A stretch of 64,000 nt of DNA from Manis javanica (Eukaryota; Chordata; Mammalia; Pholidota; Manidae), in assembly GCF_040802235.1 (NCBI RefSeq), contig NC_133166.1:7812001-7876000 (forward strand). The letters run 5' to 3'. Positions 12,497 through 25,055 of this stretch are shown here, one piece after another. The translations under genes and the position numbers were made by a program. Position 1 is the first letter of the stretch. Each line of letters starts with the position of its first letter. The notes beneath the pieces were generated by a model. That model saw nothing but the letters and a program-made list of their open reading frames with translations. It did no database searches and was not told where the DNA came from.

Positions 12497-13669
12497 TTTG
12501 TAAGTAAATCCAAGATCAAATTTCTTCAAGAGCCCAGCAGCTTCCTAGGGAGAAAGCCGGAAGCTGTCTGTTTACCCACTCTGTGGGTTCTAGTCATCTC
12601 CATAGCAGGAGGTTGTATATATTTCTACAACCACCCCTGACTCCCAGGTTATCTCATTGACTCGTGAGGCCTCCAAGGCATAAAAGAGGGTAGAGAAGTG
12701 TGAGTTGACCTTGTACATCTTCACACAGAGTGACATCAGAGAAGCTGTTGGTCAAAATTGGGAACCACGGATGCACCCATGGTTCAGATCTCTCTCCAGC
12801 TCCTGAATGACAGTGTGCCCTTGGGCAGGTCGCTAGTTTCACCAAGTTAAAATGGCCCACTCTCTGTCCCCCTTCTCCATGGTTCTTTTTTCTGGTGTTT
12901 TCAAGACTGGCTGTGACTCATACATTGTTTTTTCAGAGAAGTTGTAGAATTCAGTTTAAATTCAGCAACAAAGTTCTGGAGGTCGTGATGGCTGCATCAG
13001 ATCAGTTTGCATATTCTTTACTGAATCATTATGTGTTATTGTACCATTGTTATTCATTTCCCTAGTGTGTAACTTCTCCCTAGACTCCTACCTTTATTTC
13101 CACCTAATGCAATTTGGGTGTCCTAGGTAGGCAGGGCCAGCACTAGTAGAAAAGATTTGTCTGCTATGTAATTCTAGACAATTTTTGCCCCTACAAGTAT
13201 AAATGGCAGTTGAGGCTGGGCAAGGTAGGCAGCCCAAACTGGCCCCTAACCGTATATGACATTGCCCTGTTGTTCCTATGAAGTAAATTTTTATTTCAGA
13301 TTGAGACTGTTTCCAATTAACTGTGCTAGTTAGTGTGTAAGAGACAGTATCTGTTATATTAGTAATCAAGATATACTGTCTTTGTACTTCCACTATCTTT
13401 TGGCCACGTAATTCAGTTGGAAGAAAGAAATTAGGTTTGCTCAGAATGATTTATTCTTCACAAATATGTTCTGCTTGTTGTTTCTCATTCTGTTTCATTT
13501 TCTGAGGGACAAAATCATGACACTTATTTTTTTAAAAAGCAGTATGAGAGACATATTTTCATAAAGTCCTCAGTGACATCATGATCTGAATTTAGATTGG
13601 AACTGTGCTTCCTGAATAATAGGAAAATACTACTACTTTTTTCCTCTGTGCTGGATTTTTCTGTCTGGG

Positions 13670-13905
13670 AGTCTGTGTAGTAGAGTGGAGACCCTATGGA
13701 GTTATACAATCCTGGGTTTAAATAATAACTGTTACTTTGTTGCTTTGTGAATTTGGCAGGTGGCTTAATATGGCACAGGCTCAGTTTGTCAGTCTGTAAA
13801 ATGGAGTTATTAATAGCTGCCTTACAGAATGCTGTGAGCATTAGATAAAACAGCATCTATAACAGGCCAGGCATGGTGCCTGGTAGATTGTTGATATTCG
13901 TTTCC
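13670..13905 (+). repeat. Near full-length MIR SINE, sense
   Basis: The MIR order is visible: 'gtagagtggag', 'cctgggtttaaat', 'cagtctgtaaaatgg', 'gctgtgagcattagata' and 'catggtgcctgg'. At about 230 bases it is one of the best-preserved MIRs here. The minus-strand frame at 13524-13856 crosses it and is therefore probably spurious. Confidence 0.85.
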
Positions 13906-14980
13906 TGTCCTCTGTGACTTCACCCTTGTAAACCTTCCCAAAGAAATGTCCCTATTTGGGCAATCTCTAGTCAAGTCTGAGAGTATGGGAATCTATGTCA
14001 TGTCATTTGTCACATGATTATGTCTTTTTTCAGTGGTCACAATCTAGCACAGTCCTGAACTTATTACAAATATCATAAATTTTTTTTTATGTAACTGCCT
14101 CTATTTTCTCAACATGAGTAATCTTAGAGAGGCTAAAGAGAAAAAAATAGTTTGGTGGTGCTGGTGATTAAAGTTACCATTGAGTGTATTGGCAAGAGCT
14201 GTGAACAAAGAATACACTGGTGCCTGAGCTGTCTGCCCAGAGTCTAGCCAGAGAGCAGCACCTTACAGAGAGCTGGCACCCATATGCAGGACTCCTCACA
14301 TCCACAGCACAGGCATACCAACCGTGGGACCTTGGACAAGTCACTTTTGAGCCTAGCTTGTTCTACACAATGAAGGTTTGGGTTTGGTGGCCCATGGAAG
14401 ATTCTTACATCTAACTGTATCCTGGGGCTTGGGGAAGGTTAATTTGTATACCTTGCATTATACCATTTTTAAAAGCATGCTTATTTGATCTTCCTGGGTT
14501 TACATATTCAAAATGAATGGGTGCTTAGTATAAAAATAAATCTCCTTCTGTATAAACATTGAAGGCTGATACAGGTTTGAATTCATTTAAATGAGAGAGA
14601 ATCCTTAACTATTTGGATTTTGTTTCCAAATTATTTAGATTCTTTGACCTTTGAATTAAACTGTAAGTTCCCTAAGAAATCATTTTGTTTTTAAAGTCCC
14701 ATCACTACTATCCTGATAGGGAAAAATAATTCCCTCTAGAAGTTTACTGCTACTGAACCCTGTATGAATTATCTAATATTTACTGTGTGCAGAGTACTCA
14801 GCTGAGCACTGCAGAAAGTAAGAACAAACATAACTGCCTTAAAGTAGAATATTACACAAGAAACATTCTAAAGTGAGGGAATGTCATCCATTGAGGGTAC
14901 TGAATTACAGCTTCGGATAGATTTGAAGAGGCCTTTTAACAGAAGGTCACTTGTATACCTATACATATACATACATCTTT
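13906..14980. other. Intergenic stretch, little recognised
   Basis: A possible MIR-like piece ('gggaccttggacaagtcac', about 14323-14341) is present. Otherwise I see no gene or repeat that I can support. Confidence 0.35.
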
Positions 14981-14984
14981 AATC

Positions 14985-15135
14985 TTCCTGTAATACATAT
15001 ATAGTATATACATATTCTTTCATTATTTAGTATATGTATTATATATGTATTATTATATGTTATATGAATCTGAAGTACCACATATATATTATATATATAC
15101 TACATATATATATATATACACAAACATATACATAC
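14985..15135. repeat. AT-rich (TA)n / (TATG)n simple-sequence tract
   Basis: Alternating 'tatatatg', 'tatatatata' and 'catacata' runs dominate, with an uninterrupted TA run at about 15102-15118. It directly precedes an antisense L1 fragment. Confidence 0.8.
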
Positions 15136-15139
15136 AATT

Positions 15140-16255
15140 TTGAGTTGATATAACAATATAAGCTGTGCAAACTGCAGTTATTCAAAAGGTACAATTTGAT
15201 AAATTTTAACATAATGTTTACATCCATGAAACCATCACCGCAATCAGGATAATAAATACATCCATCACTGCCAAAGGATCCCTTGATATCCTTTGTAATC
15301 CCTCCTTCGCACCTCTCCCTATTCCATCCCATCCTATTCAACTAAGGCTTGAAGTTAGATAGCATTTGTTCTCCAACTTTGTTCTTCTCCATCAATATTG
15401 TGTTGGCTATTTTGGGTCTTTTGCTCCACAAAGACTTTAAAAGCAGTTTGTAGATATCCACAAAATAACTTGCTGGGATTTTGATTGGGATTGCCTTGAA
15501 TGGATTAAATTGGGAAGGACTGACTTCTTGACAATACTGAGACTTCCTGTCCATGAACTTGCAATATCTCTCCATTTATTTAGTTCTGTGATTTCTTTCA
15601 TCGGTTTTGTAGTTTTCCTCATGTGTTTTGTAGTTTTCAATGAATACATCTGACACTCTCTTCATAGATTTACCACCAAGTACTATATATTTTTTGTTAT
15701 TTTATTGATGCTATTATAAGTGATTGTATCCTAATTTCAATTTCTGATTGTTTGTTGTTAGCTCATAATGATACAGTTTATTTTTTCCTTGCTCTTTTCT
15801 CCTGCAACTTTGCCCAACTTCCTTATTAATTTTAGCAGTTTTTTGTTTCATAGATTCCACTGGGTTTTCAACTTAGATACCCATGTCATCTGTGAATTGA
15901 AATCATTTATCTCTTCCTTCCAACTGGTTGCAATTTTTTGTCCTTATTGTATTGATTAGACTCTTAAACCATTGCAATGTTGAACCGAAGTAGTAAGACA
16001 GAAGGTTCTACTAATGCCAGTGTCTTGTTCCTGATCTTACGATGAAAACAACTTTTCACCATTAAATGTGATGTTTGTTATAGGCTTGGTATAGATGTTT
16101 TTTTATCCAGTTGAGGGAGTTACCTTCAATTCCTAGTTTCCTCAGAGTGTTTATCAGATATGTATGTATGATGTTGTTAAATCCTTTTTCTGTATTTGAT
16201 ATTGAGATTATCATAATTTTTTCTGTTCTAGTTTTTTATGACGATGAATATACTT
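15140..16255 (-). mobile_element. LINE-1 ORF2 fragment, antisense
   Basis: The minus-strand frame at 15342-15575 gives 77 aa with an NPFKAIPIKIP motif, a SLWSKRPKIANTI motif and a KNKVGEQMLSNFK motif. This is the L1 ORF2 region just after the reverse transcriptase. The 15140-15335 part looks like a reversed L1 3' UTR. Frame breaks are numerous, so it is a dead copy. Confidence 0.8.
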
Positions 16256-16259
16256 ACTG

Positions 16260-16775
16260 AGTTTTAAGTGTTAAACAAACCTCAGGTACAGGTTATTTAA
16301 TAATGTAAAGAGGTTAATTCATCAAGAAGACATACACATCCTGAACATCTTAATCCTAATAATGGAGCTCGAAATATGTGAAGAAAAACTGATTCAATTA
16401 TAAAAACAAACAGGCACATCCACTGTTATAGTTAGAGGTTTCAATACCCCTCTCTCAATAACTAATAGAATATGTAGACAGAAAATTAAATCTGACAATG
16501 TGGAATATTTAACCAACATTATTAACCAATTTGACCCAATTGGTATCTACTGAAGACCCCATCCAACAATCGAATATATATTTCATTTACATGCACATGG
16601 GGATCTAATAAAATAGATCATATTTATGGCCAGAAAACAATTAACAATAAATTTGAAAGGATTCAAGTCATACAAAAACCTTTAATCTAACCACAAAGGA
16701 GTTGAGATTTAAAAGACCAGAAAGTTCTTTAGGAACTCCCCAAATATTAGAAACTAAACAATATACTTCAAAATA
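16260..16775 (+). mobile_element. LINE-1 ORF2 endonuclease-region fragment, sense
   Basis: 'gttagaggtttcaatacccc' (16430-16449) encodes the GDFNTPLS-like core of the L1 endonuclease in a degraded form. 'aaaatagatcatatttatgg' encodes the KIDHI-like block. It is surrounded by antisense L1 pieces and heavily mutated. Confidence 0.65.
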
Positions 16776-18395
16776 ACCCTGGCAATATGCTTTGCTATGA
16801 AATCTGCTTAGTCTGATATTAAATAGCCACTCCAGCTTTCTATTTTTCAATGTCATAATTGTTTATCTTTATATATGTTTTTAAAAATATTTTACTTTCA
16901 ACATATTCATGTCTGTACTTAAAATGTGTTCCTTTTAAGTGGTTTACATACCTGTTTTTTTGCTTTGTTTTGTGGGTGGGGGTGAAGATTGCTTTATCCA
17001 GACAATCTCAGGCTTTTAATTGGTATAGTGAGATCATCTTAATTTACTGTGATTAATTTTGTTTTGTATTTATTCCATCTTTTCTTTGTCCAATTTTTTT
17101 GTCCTTTTATGTATTATTTTGGATTCACTGAATGTTTTTAATAATTTATGTTAATTTGTTAGCCTAAATCCTTATTATGTTATTTTAGTGGTTATTTAGA
17201 ACTTATGGTTTACATCATTCCCTTTCCACAATCTACTTTTGATTTTACACCACTAAACATATTATGTGGGAATCCTACAAAGGGTATTTCCTTTTCTCCC
17301 CATGTCCAGCCTTCAGCTGCTATTGTATCAGACATTTTAGTTTTTACATATGTTACAAGTGCCACACTGCATTGTTAATATTTTTGTTCAAATTGTCAAT
17401 TTATCCTTTAAAGAGTTTTAAATAATATGAAAAGATCTTATATACTTAGCCACAGTGAATGATCTACAGTGATTGCTATTCTTTTGTATAAGTTTATATT
17501 TCCATTTGGTATCATTTTCCTTCTGCCTGAAGGACTCTGTTAACATTTATTATACTGTGGGTCTGCTGGGGATAAATTATTTCAGCTGTTGTGTCTCTGA
17601 GAAGTATTTATCTCACTCCCTTATGAAAGCTTCATTTACTATGTATAGACTTGCATACCTGGATATTTTATATTAGATACTAGACATTCTAAGTTACCTT
17701 ATTTGATGTTCGGTAGTTTTGTATTCCTGTAAATATTTTTGAGGGTTTTCTTCTGGGGCACAGTTAAGTTACATGGAAAATATGTTCCTTTTGTATATTG
17801 GTTTTAAGTTTTGTTTTGTGTACCCAAACAGCATTTAATCTAAGGCTAATTTTTCTCCACAACTGACATATGACCCTCCTGAACACTCCTCTGAATATCC
17901 TGTCAATTATATATTTTCCTAACTGAATGGTGGGAAGAAGCACTATTTTGGCACTGCTTGACCACTCACTGGGTTTTGTTCCCTCTTACCTTTTTTGGGT
18001 AATCCTTTCTCCATTTTCAGGTAGTTTTTTTCACATGCATACACTGATAAATACTCAAGGGGGTCTCAGAAAAATCTCTGTAATTCTCTCTGCATCTCCT
18101 TTTCTGTGGGAAAACCCTTGGGCTCCCAGACTCCCAGCTGATCCTGTCAATTGAGGAAATCCATGGGGCTCCAACTTGTCCCCACTCCCCACACCTCAAT
18201 CTGGTAGTTCTCTGAAGGGAGTAGCTGGAGGAATTATAGGACTCATCTTACATTATTTCCCGCTTTTAGGGTTCAGTGTCCTTCCTTACCTCTTGTCCAA
18301 CATCTTGAAAGCCATGGTATCATACAGTTTGTTTTTTAGTTGACTCAGGAGGAATACTAAATCTCTATTTCACCATTTTGGTTAGAAGAAAAAGT
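16776..18395 (-). mobile_element. Probable old LINE-1 5' region, antisense
   Basis: The T-rich text contains 'ggactctgttaacatttatt', 'gtgggtctgctggggataaa' and a terminal 'ctatttcaccattttggtt', which resemble the reversed 5' section of old mammalian L1/HAL1 elements. Open frames in it are short. The family is from memory. Confidence 0.55.
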
Positions 18396-18559
18396 CCAAA
18401 TAGTTGTATTTCAACATTTTTATGTTAATTACAAATAGAATCCCTATTTTGTAGAACTGCTATCAGTCAAGTTTTTATTGCACTAGTACAGTTTCAGGAT
18501 GTTTGTGTTACCCTCACATTACACTTCGACCAAATAACACACCGTGCTGACTTCCTTTC

Positions 18560-18910
18560 GCCTCTCTCCGGTTGTGTCCTTACCAGTTGCACTCTAGCCA
18601 CATGAGCAGCTAAATCTCAGAAACCACTCCCAGGCTGCGCTCTTTTCCTGGAATATCCTGAACCCAAATTTTCATCTAACTAAATTCTGCTCCTCTGAAT
18701 ATCAGGTTCTCAGAAAGGCCTTTTCTGGTCCCTAATTTCCCATTCATTATTCCCATGTTTTCCTCTGTCAAGTGTTTTACTTTTTATTATGATTTATGCC
18801 ATTTCTAATTTTACATTTACTTGTTTGTTCACTCATTTAATGACTATGTCTCATTTGAGTTGAATCTCTATATAACCAGTGATTTTGTGTGTCTTTCCGC
18901 CACATAGGCC
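18560..18910 (+). repeat. LINE-2 3'-region remnant, sense
   Basis: The block around 'ctcttttcctggaatatcct', 'cagaaaggccttttctgg' and 'catttgttcactcattt'-like text follows the order of the L2 3' part. Confidence 0.55.
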
Positions 18911-20655
18911 TAATTATCTCAATGTATTTTGTGTCTAGCAGAGAAAACAGACACTAACAATGACTGCCTCTAAAAGTGCTGTGAAGGAAAAAAATTAAAA
19001 TGATATGAGTTTATAATGAAGGGACCTAATCCCTTGTTAAATTTTTCTAAGACTAACGTAGTAGTGAATTTGAGATCTAGCAGATAATTAACAGTGAGCA
19101 AAGAGGGATTAAGGAAAGGAAAAAGGATTCCTATACTTGGCCTGGGGAAAAGATGTTTGGTACTGAGGCTAGTTAAGGACAGAAGGAATAGTAATAAGTC
19201 TTGTAGCTACCTTGACATGTTTGAACCGTTGCTGGGTCAAAGAGGAATTAGTCAAAATCTCCATTGCTTTGGAGTTCAGAGGTAAAACAAAGGATTTCAA
19301 ATGATAATCAAAGTCAGGGAATTTTGACAGAATATCAGGAAGATCTTTCTAACATCTGGAACTGTCTGAAAACCAAGGCTCTTTAAAATGCAACAAATTC
19401 TCCGAAATTGGAGGGGCTCAAAGATTGAATGAACATTGCCTGAAGAAATAAATGAGGATCTTTCTCATTAGCTCAAAATGTAATATTTTGTTCACAAGTA
19501 CCCTGACATATAATCAATGCTGAGACTTAGTCTGGCAATTGAATTTTTCATTCATTTATTCAGCAATTATGTGATGAATACTTACTGTACACCAAATTAT
19601 TCTACACACTAAGTGAAGAGAGGAGCTTAAAATAGTCCTGGTTGCTATCCTTAAGCTTGAAATCTAGGAAGTATCAGTCCAGATACAGCAGCTAGCTTCC
19701 ATATTCAATATTCCTCATTTGAGAACTGAGAACTCTTCTGAAACATCTTTGTGTTCCTCTGTGTGGCTAGTACAGAGAATGCATTTCATTCATTTTCAAA
19801 TGAAAGAAATGAATTTCATTCATTCTTGAATGAAAGAAACAGTTTAGGTACGGATGCTGGATTTCAATATCTCCAACATGTTGTCCCTCCGTCTGGCACT
19901 TTTCCTTACGCCTCCTCCTTGTACCTTGCTAAATGGAACTTATCTTGTAAGACTCAGCGCAGGGATCTCCTGCATTAGAAAGTTTTCTCTGAAGAACTGT
20001 TACTACTCCTAGAAGACAGCTTAGGGTCTCCACTTCACTGGTCGTGCTGGCCCAAGACTAATGGGCATCCTGGGCAGGATGATTTGGCATCATTTCAAAC
20101 TAAATTCGTTAAATTTTTGTTAAACTTTTACTTAAGGATAGGAAAGACTGAGGCAAGGGTAGAGAAAGAAGACCCTTCTTATGTCCAGCAACATTTTTCT
20201 CCCTTTCATTGCCACTAACCCCAATGATGGCCACAAATCGTGTATTTACACTACTCAGAATTGCTCCAATTAGAAAAGCTCTGATTTTGTAATCCCTGAC
20301 CACAACCTCCATTGTTTTGGAGACCAGCTTTTGAATTATTGATATTAAACCTTTTCTGTCATCCAGAATTCTATAGCATCTATGAATCATTAAAACTATT
20401 TTCTCTTTACCCGTCATCTTCCTCTTCTTTACTTCTTACATGTCTAGCATACATCCTGTAGTCTGCTGTTTTGAGCACTTTTTGTCATCTCTCTGTTTCC
20501 TTGCCCCTTTGTTCAGTAAAGCATGGCACTTGAGGAAATACAACATTCTCCCCGGGTTTCTGGCTCCACACTCTTGAAATTCACTTAAAATACACAGTGA
20601 AGCAGAGAGGCTGTTCTGTGATTCATGACTACTCATTTTAACTGTCTCAGTAGGG
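18911..20655. other. Intergenic stretch, mostly unrecognised
   Basis: An old repeat piece lies at about 19545-19690 ('attcatttattcagcaatta', 'cttactgtacacc'). A hairpin-forming 30-bp tandem duplication sits at 19783-19842. The minus-strand frame 20109-20417 (102 aa) shows no domain that I recognise and no coding context. Confidence 0.4.
19783..19842 (+). repeat. 30-bp tandem duplication with internal hairpins
   Basis: Two 30-base copies (19783-19812 and 19813-19842) each hold 'tttcattcat' facing 'atgaaagaaa', so each can fold on itself. They differ by a few bases at the loop and the 3' end. Confidence 0.8.
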
Positions 20656-20659
20656 CCCG

Positions 20660-22650
20660 GCAAGTATTCCTGTTTCTCTAGTTAGATGTCTTTTCTACTG
20701 TCTAAAACTGCTATTTTAAACCTCCACTCTCTTCAATTTTCTGATCTCTTGCCTCAGTTCCAGCAATTTCAGCAGGTGAAACTTTTTCTATTTTGCAGAA
20801 AAAAACAGAAACCCTCATAGGGAGACCACTTCAACTTCCTGTTTCCAAACTTACCAATCCTGTACCCTCGCCATCTTTTCTCCTTTCCTTCTGTTAAAGG
20901 ATATGTCCTTCCTCTGGTTAAACTAGATATGTTGTGGATTTCATCCTGTTCTATCTTTTTAGGCAAACTTTCTTTCAACTATCCCTTTATATGTTCTGTT
21001 TTTTAAAAATATTATTTACCTTTCCATTGGGTCCTTTCATCAACCCTTAAACATATTCTCTCATCATTAAATAAAAAGAATTCCTGTATTTTCTCACCTC
21101 TTTCAGGTACTGTCTAATCTGTCTTCATCCCTCTTATCACCAAACACCTGAAAGAGTACCAATCGTCATTTCTTATCTCTATTGATTTCATAGTAAACTC
21201 ACATTTGATTTCTACACTCAGTCAAAACTACTAATGTTAAATTCTCCCATGACTCTTGTCTCAGTCATACCGGCAGATACTTTCTGTCCTCATTTTTACT
21301 CTTCAGTACTTTGCATAGCGGATCATATTCTGTTTCCCCAAGTACCATCTTGGCTTCTCAAGGCTAAGTGCTTCTATCCCAACTCCACCTCCACCAGATT
21401 CTTCTTTCTTTGATCAACTCTCAGTTTCCTTGGTTTTTCTTCCTCTTTTCTGTGAGTGTTGTATGCCACATATCCTCAGTGTTGTGTCCTGGGCCTTTCC
21501 CCATTCTTCCCCGCACCCCCCTTCTCTCCTCTTGTCTCTCTTTCCTTTTTATTCTTTCTACCTTGACAACTTAATCCACTTTCATCACTTGAAATATCAT
21601 GCATATTAACAACTTCTAACTTATATATATATGACATATATTATGTATCGCAAATATCTCTCTTAAAATTTAGGTCCCTGTGTCCAAATGCTATTCAACA
21701 TTCTCTTTGGGTGTTGCAAAGGCAGGGCAAACTCATTATTCCAAATCGAAATCATCATTCTCCCCTTCTCCGAAGTGATCATTCCTCTGGTGTAAACCAG
21801 CTTAGAATATGTTACCCACATCTGCTAGCTGTGGAAGCCTGAGAATGTGGAACGACCTTTGAAATCCTTCACTTCTTCAACACCAATATCCACATTAATC
21901 ACAATGTCGGTGGATTCTAGTGTCTAAATGCATAAAAAATCTATCCACTTATTTCCATGTTAACTGTAAGAACCCTGTTCAAATCATCATCATCTTTCAT
22001 CTAGCTGCTACAATATCCTCTGATCTGGTTTCCTCCTACCCACAATTGCCACCTACAATGGTCTTCATGTATAGAGTGATGTTTTAAAAGCAAAACTGAT
22101 CACATTGCATCCCTACTTAAAACTCTTCTATCCCTTCCCATATATCTTTGTGAAGAATTCAAAATTCATAATATGGTTATCTTTAAGGCTCCAAATGCGC
22201 TGATCTTGCTTACCTCTCCAACTTCATGTTTTCAGGACTTTTCTCCCTCATTCTGTGCTCAGGCAACACCAGCTTCCTTTCAACAGCTAAAATGGGCCAG
22301 GAACTCTTCCACCAAGGGGAATTTGCTCATGCTATTTCCTCCGCCTGGACTTCCTTTCTGCTCCCTCCTTTCATTGCTTGGCTCTTGTCCTTCAGGTCTC
22401 ATCTTAAACGTGTCTTAGAGAAGGTTCCATAGCATTCTAGACTAGAATAGGTTTGTTTTTATCACACAGTATTGTCTACCTTTCCGGGTAGCACATCCCA
22501 CAAATGCAATTATTTAGTATTATAATTATTAATATAGTCCCCGACTTTCCACTTGACTGTAAGTTCCAGAACCACAGGGGTCATGTCTATCATGATCATT
22601 TATCTTCAGCTTTAATTTCAAGTGGTGCCTTCCTCAATTAATGTATGTTG
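20660..22650 (+). mobile_element. Long LINE-2 remnant (about 2 kb), sense
   Basis: The C/T-rich text follows L2 order: a 'gtgtcctgggcctttcccca' block near 21484, 'gctacaatatcctctgatct' near 22007, 'ttgctcatgctatttcctcc' near 22323, 'ccttcaggtctcatcttaaa' near 22389, and an 'gactgtaagttccagaacca' 3' block near 22554. No long frame survives. L2 was active before the placental radiation, so this is ancient. Confidence 0.7.
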
Positions 22651-22679
22651 GATTAATTTTTAATGTTACGGATGGATTG

Positions 22680-22905
22680 GAAAATTTATAGAATCACAGA
22701 ACTCCAGAACTGGGAAATACCTTAGTATTCATCTAACCCATTCTGCTACTCTTATAAGTTAAGAATTTGAAGCTAAAAAAGGTTAAATTACTTGTCCAAA
22801 GTAAAAAAATAAAATTGACTGGTGATCCAGGATTCGGTGGAAACCAGCTCTTCTAACTCCAAATTCTTTGCTCTGTCCAATGTATCAGTTTGCCTACCTA
22901 ACAGA
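22680..22905 (-). repeat. MIR-age SINE-like remnant
   Basis: 'gaatcacagaactccagaac' followed by 'aattacttgtccaaagtaaa' and 'actccaaattctttgctctg' fits an old antisense MIR-like or related repeat. The two opposite frames across it (22788-23075 and 22822-23175) are probably chance. Confidence 0.45.
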
Positions 22906-23810
22906 GCATTTTCAGTTTCACAATCTGACTTTTTACTTACTGAGAAAAACAATATGTATCCAGTACTAATGAGCTTGAAGGAGGAAATGATCAACTGGAA
23001 AATGAATATCATTTTTTCCTTCCATTGTGTTATATTCTGCGGCCCAGTTATATTACTCCAGTGTTCTCCACACATATTCCTAATTTATAGTCTGTTGGAG
23101 ACCAAATTAATGAGTATTATTGCCACTCAGATAATTATCTCAAATAGAATTGGATGGTTTTCTTGTTTAAATTAAGTTTGTGTGGAAGAGGTTATTTGAG
23201 GACTTATTTTTGTGTGATCTCATAATATTTTGGAATACTGCACTGTAGTATGGAACTTGCCACTGAACACTTGGCTGTGGGGCCATATAAACATACAAAG
23301 GAAGTTTTAAATTTTCTGCTAACAAGTACTTCTCCACACACAACAAACACTTTATCTACTGCTGTTTTAAATGTTTAGTTAAAATAAATGATTAGAATTT
23401 TCTAGGACAAATAAAAAAGGTCAAGAGCATTTTTCATTTAGGTAGGACAGATATGATGAGTAGTAATTCAGTTAAAATCTCGATAAAAAGGTCCAAGGCT
23501 ACACACTAGGGAAACAACTACAATAAACAGATAAAGGAGGCAGAATTCACGTTCATTTAAAACGCTGCTTGAATCATTTATTCAAACTTTGCTATTGTCA
23601 TTATGTTCATTATTTAACTAATTAATGAAAAGAAATATGCATCAATTAACATGTTAGGAAAAGGATAAGTATGAAGATTAAGATACAATCCCTTATCAGG
23701 AATTTAAAATGTAATGAAAACATTTAAAATGTTAATATGACTGTGTTTCTCAGTATCAAAAATTTTCCTCCATTATCTATCAATATTTTTATCACTCAGT
23801 TGTAATATGG
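22906..23810. other. Intergenic, nothing recognised
   Basis: AT-rich sequence with no gene or repeat I can support. Confidence 0.4.
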
Positions 23811-23814
23811 AGGA

Positions 23815-24200
23815 TATAGACTAAGCTACTGTAACAGAAGAACTCCAAAAATACAGTGAATTCATCAAGATGGTAGGTTTTTCTCTCTCTTTCTTATAGG
23901 AGTCCAGCCAGTCCTGACTAGCAAAGATTTTACTCCAGGAGATCATTCAGAGAACCAGCTTCTCCTATTTTATTGCTTAACTATACCTTAGAGTGGAGTG
24001 TGATCCTCATTCTTCTGGTAAAAGAGTTCAGCAGCCCATCTTTGTTCTGGTGCCATGAAAGAGGAAAGGGAGAGGAAATGAAATGTAAGCAATTTTAATG
24101 AATATGATTAGAAGGTTTAACACATTCTTTCTACTTAGTAATCATCTAATAAAAAGGACTTGTCCATAGCTTAGTCAGCACTCTCTTACCTTAATGGTAC
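23815..24200 (-). mobile_element. Possible MaLR-type LTR fragment, antisense
   Basis: 'agctactgtaacagaagaac' then 'aaaaatacagtgaattcatc' resembles the reversed 3' end of MaLR/ERVL-type LTRs. It is an old non-coding LTR piece and the assignment is tentative. Confidence 0.35.
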
Positions 24201-24635
24201 ATTAGGAAATATAGTTCTATGCTGATGAAACTCTGGGGATTCTGTTATAAAGTGGACTAGGGGAGAATGAATATACATGGACAACTGGCATTCTCTGTCA
24301 CCGTTTTCCCTTTTAGCCACCCAGGAATCTCATCTAATCTTTTTAGCCACACCCTCATCTTTCCTCACAAATACACTCAAACCTTCTTCAAGGGAGCCCA
24401 CCTAAAATCCTGTCCAGTAATCCGATCCTAGCAACTGAAAATCCAGGACCAGAGTAGAATACGGTCTTTTCTATCAGGTCTGGAAGTGGTTCCTTATGAT
24501 CTGATAACCCATCAACTGAACAAAAGTTGTATGTCTTCCCTTAACTCCAATATGCAAAGGTAGGGCAGGAAAGGTGCATCGCCCACAATGTGATATCCTG
24601 AGAAGGACACGATATTACCTATGGAAGATTCCAGT
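24201..24635. other. Intergenic, nothing recognised
   Basis: No gene or clear repeat is visible between the LTR-like fragment and the next L1 3' end. Confidence 0.35.
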
Positions 24636-24639
24636 TAAG

Positions 24640-25055
24640 AATATATGTAACAGAATAATATTCAGCCATAAAAAGGAATGAAATTGTGATGTTACACTAC
24701 AACATGGGTGAATGTTGAAGACATGTCAAGTGAAATAAGCCTCATATGAGGTGCCTAGAATAGTCAAGTTCATAGAGAAAATGTAAATGGTGGTTGCTGG
24801 GGGCGAGGAAGAGGGGGGAAAGGGTGACTTATTATTTAACAGGCACAGAATTTCAGTTTGAGAAGATGAAAAATCTCTGTAGATGGATGGTTGTGATGGT
24901 TGCGCAATAATGTGAGTGTATTTAATGCACTGAACTGCATTACCATTACCATTACTACTTAAAAATAGTTAAAATGGTAAATTTTATGTTGTATGTATTT
25001 TGCCACAATAAAACTTTAAAAAATTAAAAATTAAAAAAATAAAGAAAAACACCCT
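24640..25055 (+). mobile_element. LINE-1 3' end, sense
   Basis: 'tattcagccataaaaaggaa' near 24660, a 'ggtggttgctgggggcgagg' block, 'ggttgtgatggttgcgcaat' and a 3' end at 'ccacaataaaactttaaaaa' with an A-rich tail are the classic order of an L1 3' end. It is 5'-truncated and non-coding. Confidence 0.8.

Larger units (their letters stand above)
9491..13665. other. Intergenic stretch with local duplications, no gene
   Basis: No coding family is recognisable. Open frames at 11124-11393, 13094-13393 and 13524-13856 have no domain resemblance and look like chance. The notable content is a pair of 87-base copies (11654-11740 and 12410-12496) and a motif at 10497-10526 shared with 1434-1465. A hAT/MER5-like start may exist near 11770 but is too decayed to call. 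Confidence 0.5.

Noticed and set aside
13524-13856. 110-aa minus-strand frame
   Set aside because: It crosses a MIR SINE and has no domain or coding context.
15342-15575. 77-aa minus-strand frame as a host gene
   Set aside because: Its motifs are those of LINE-1 ORF2 after the reverse transcriptase domain.
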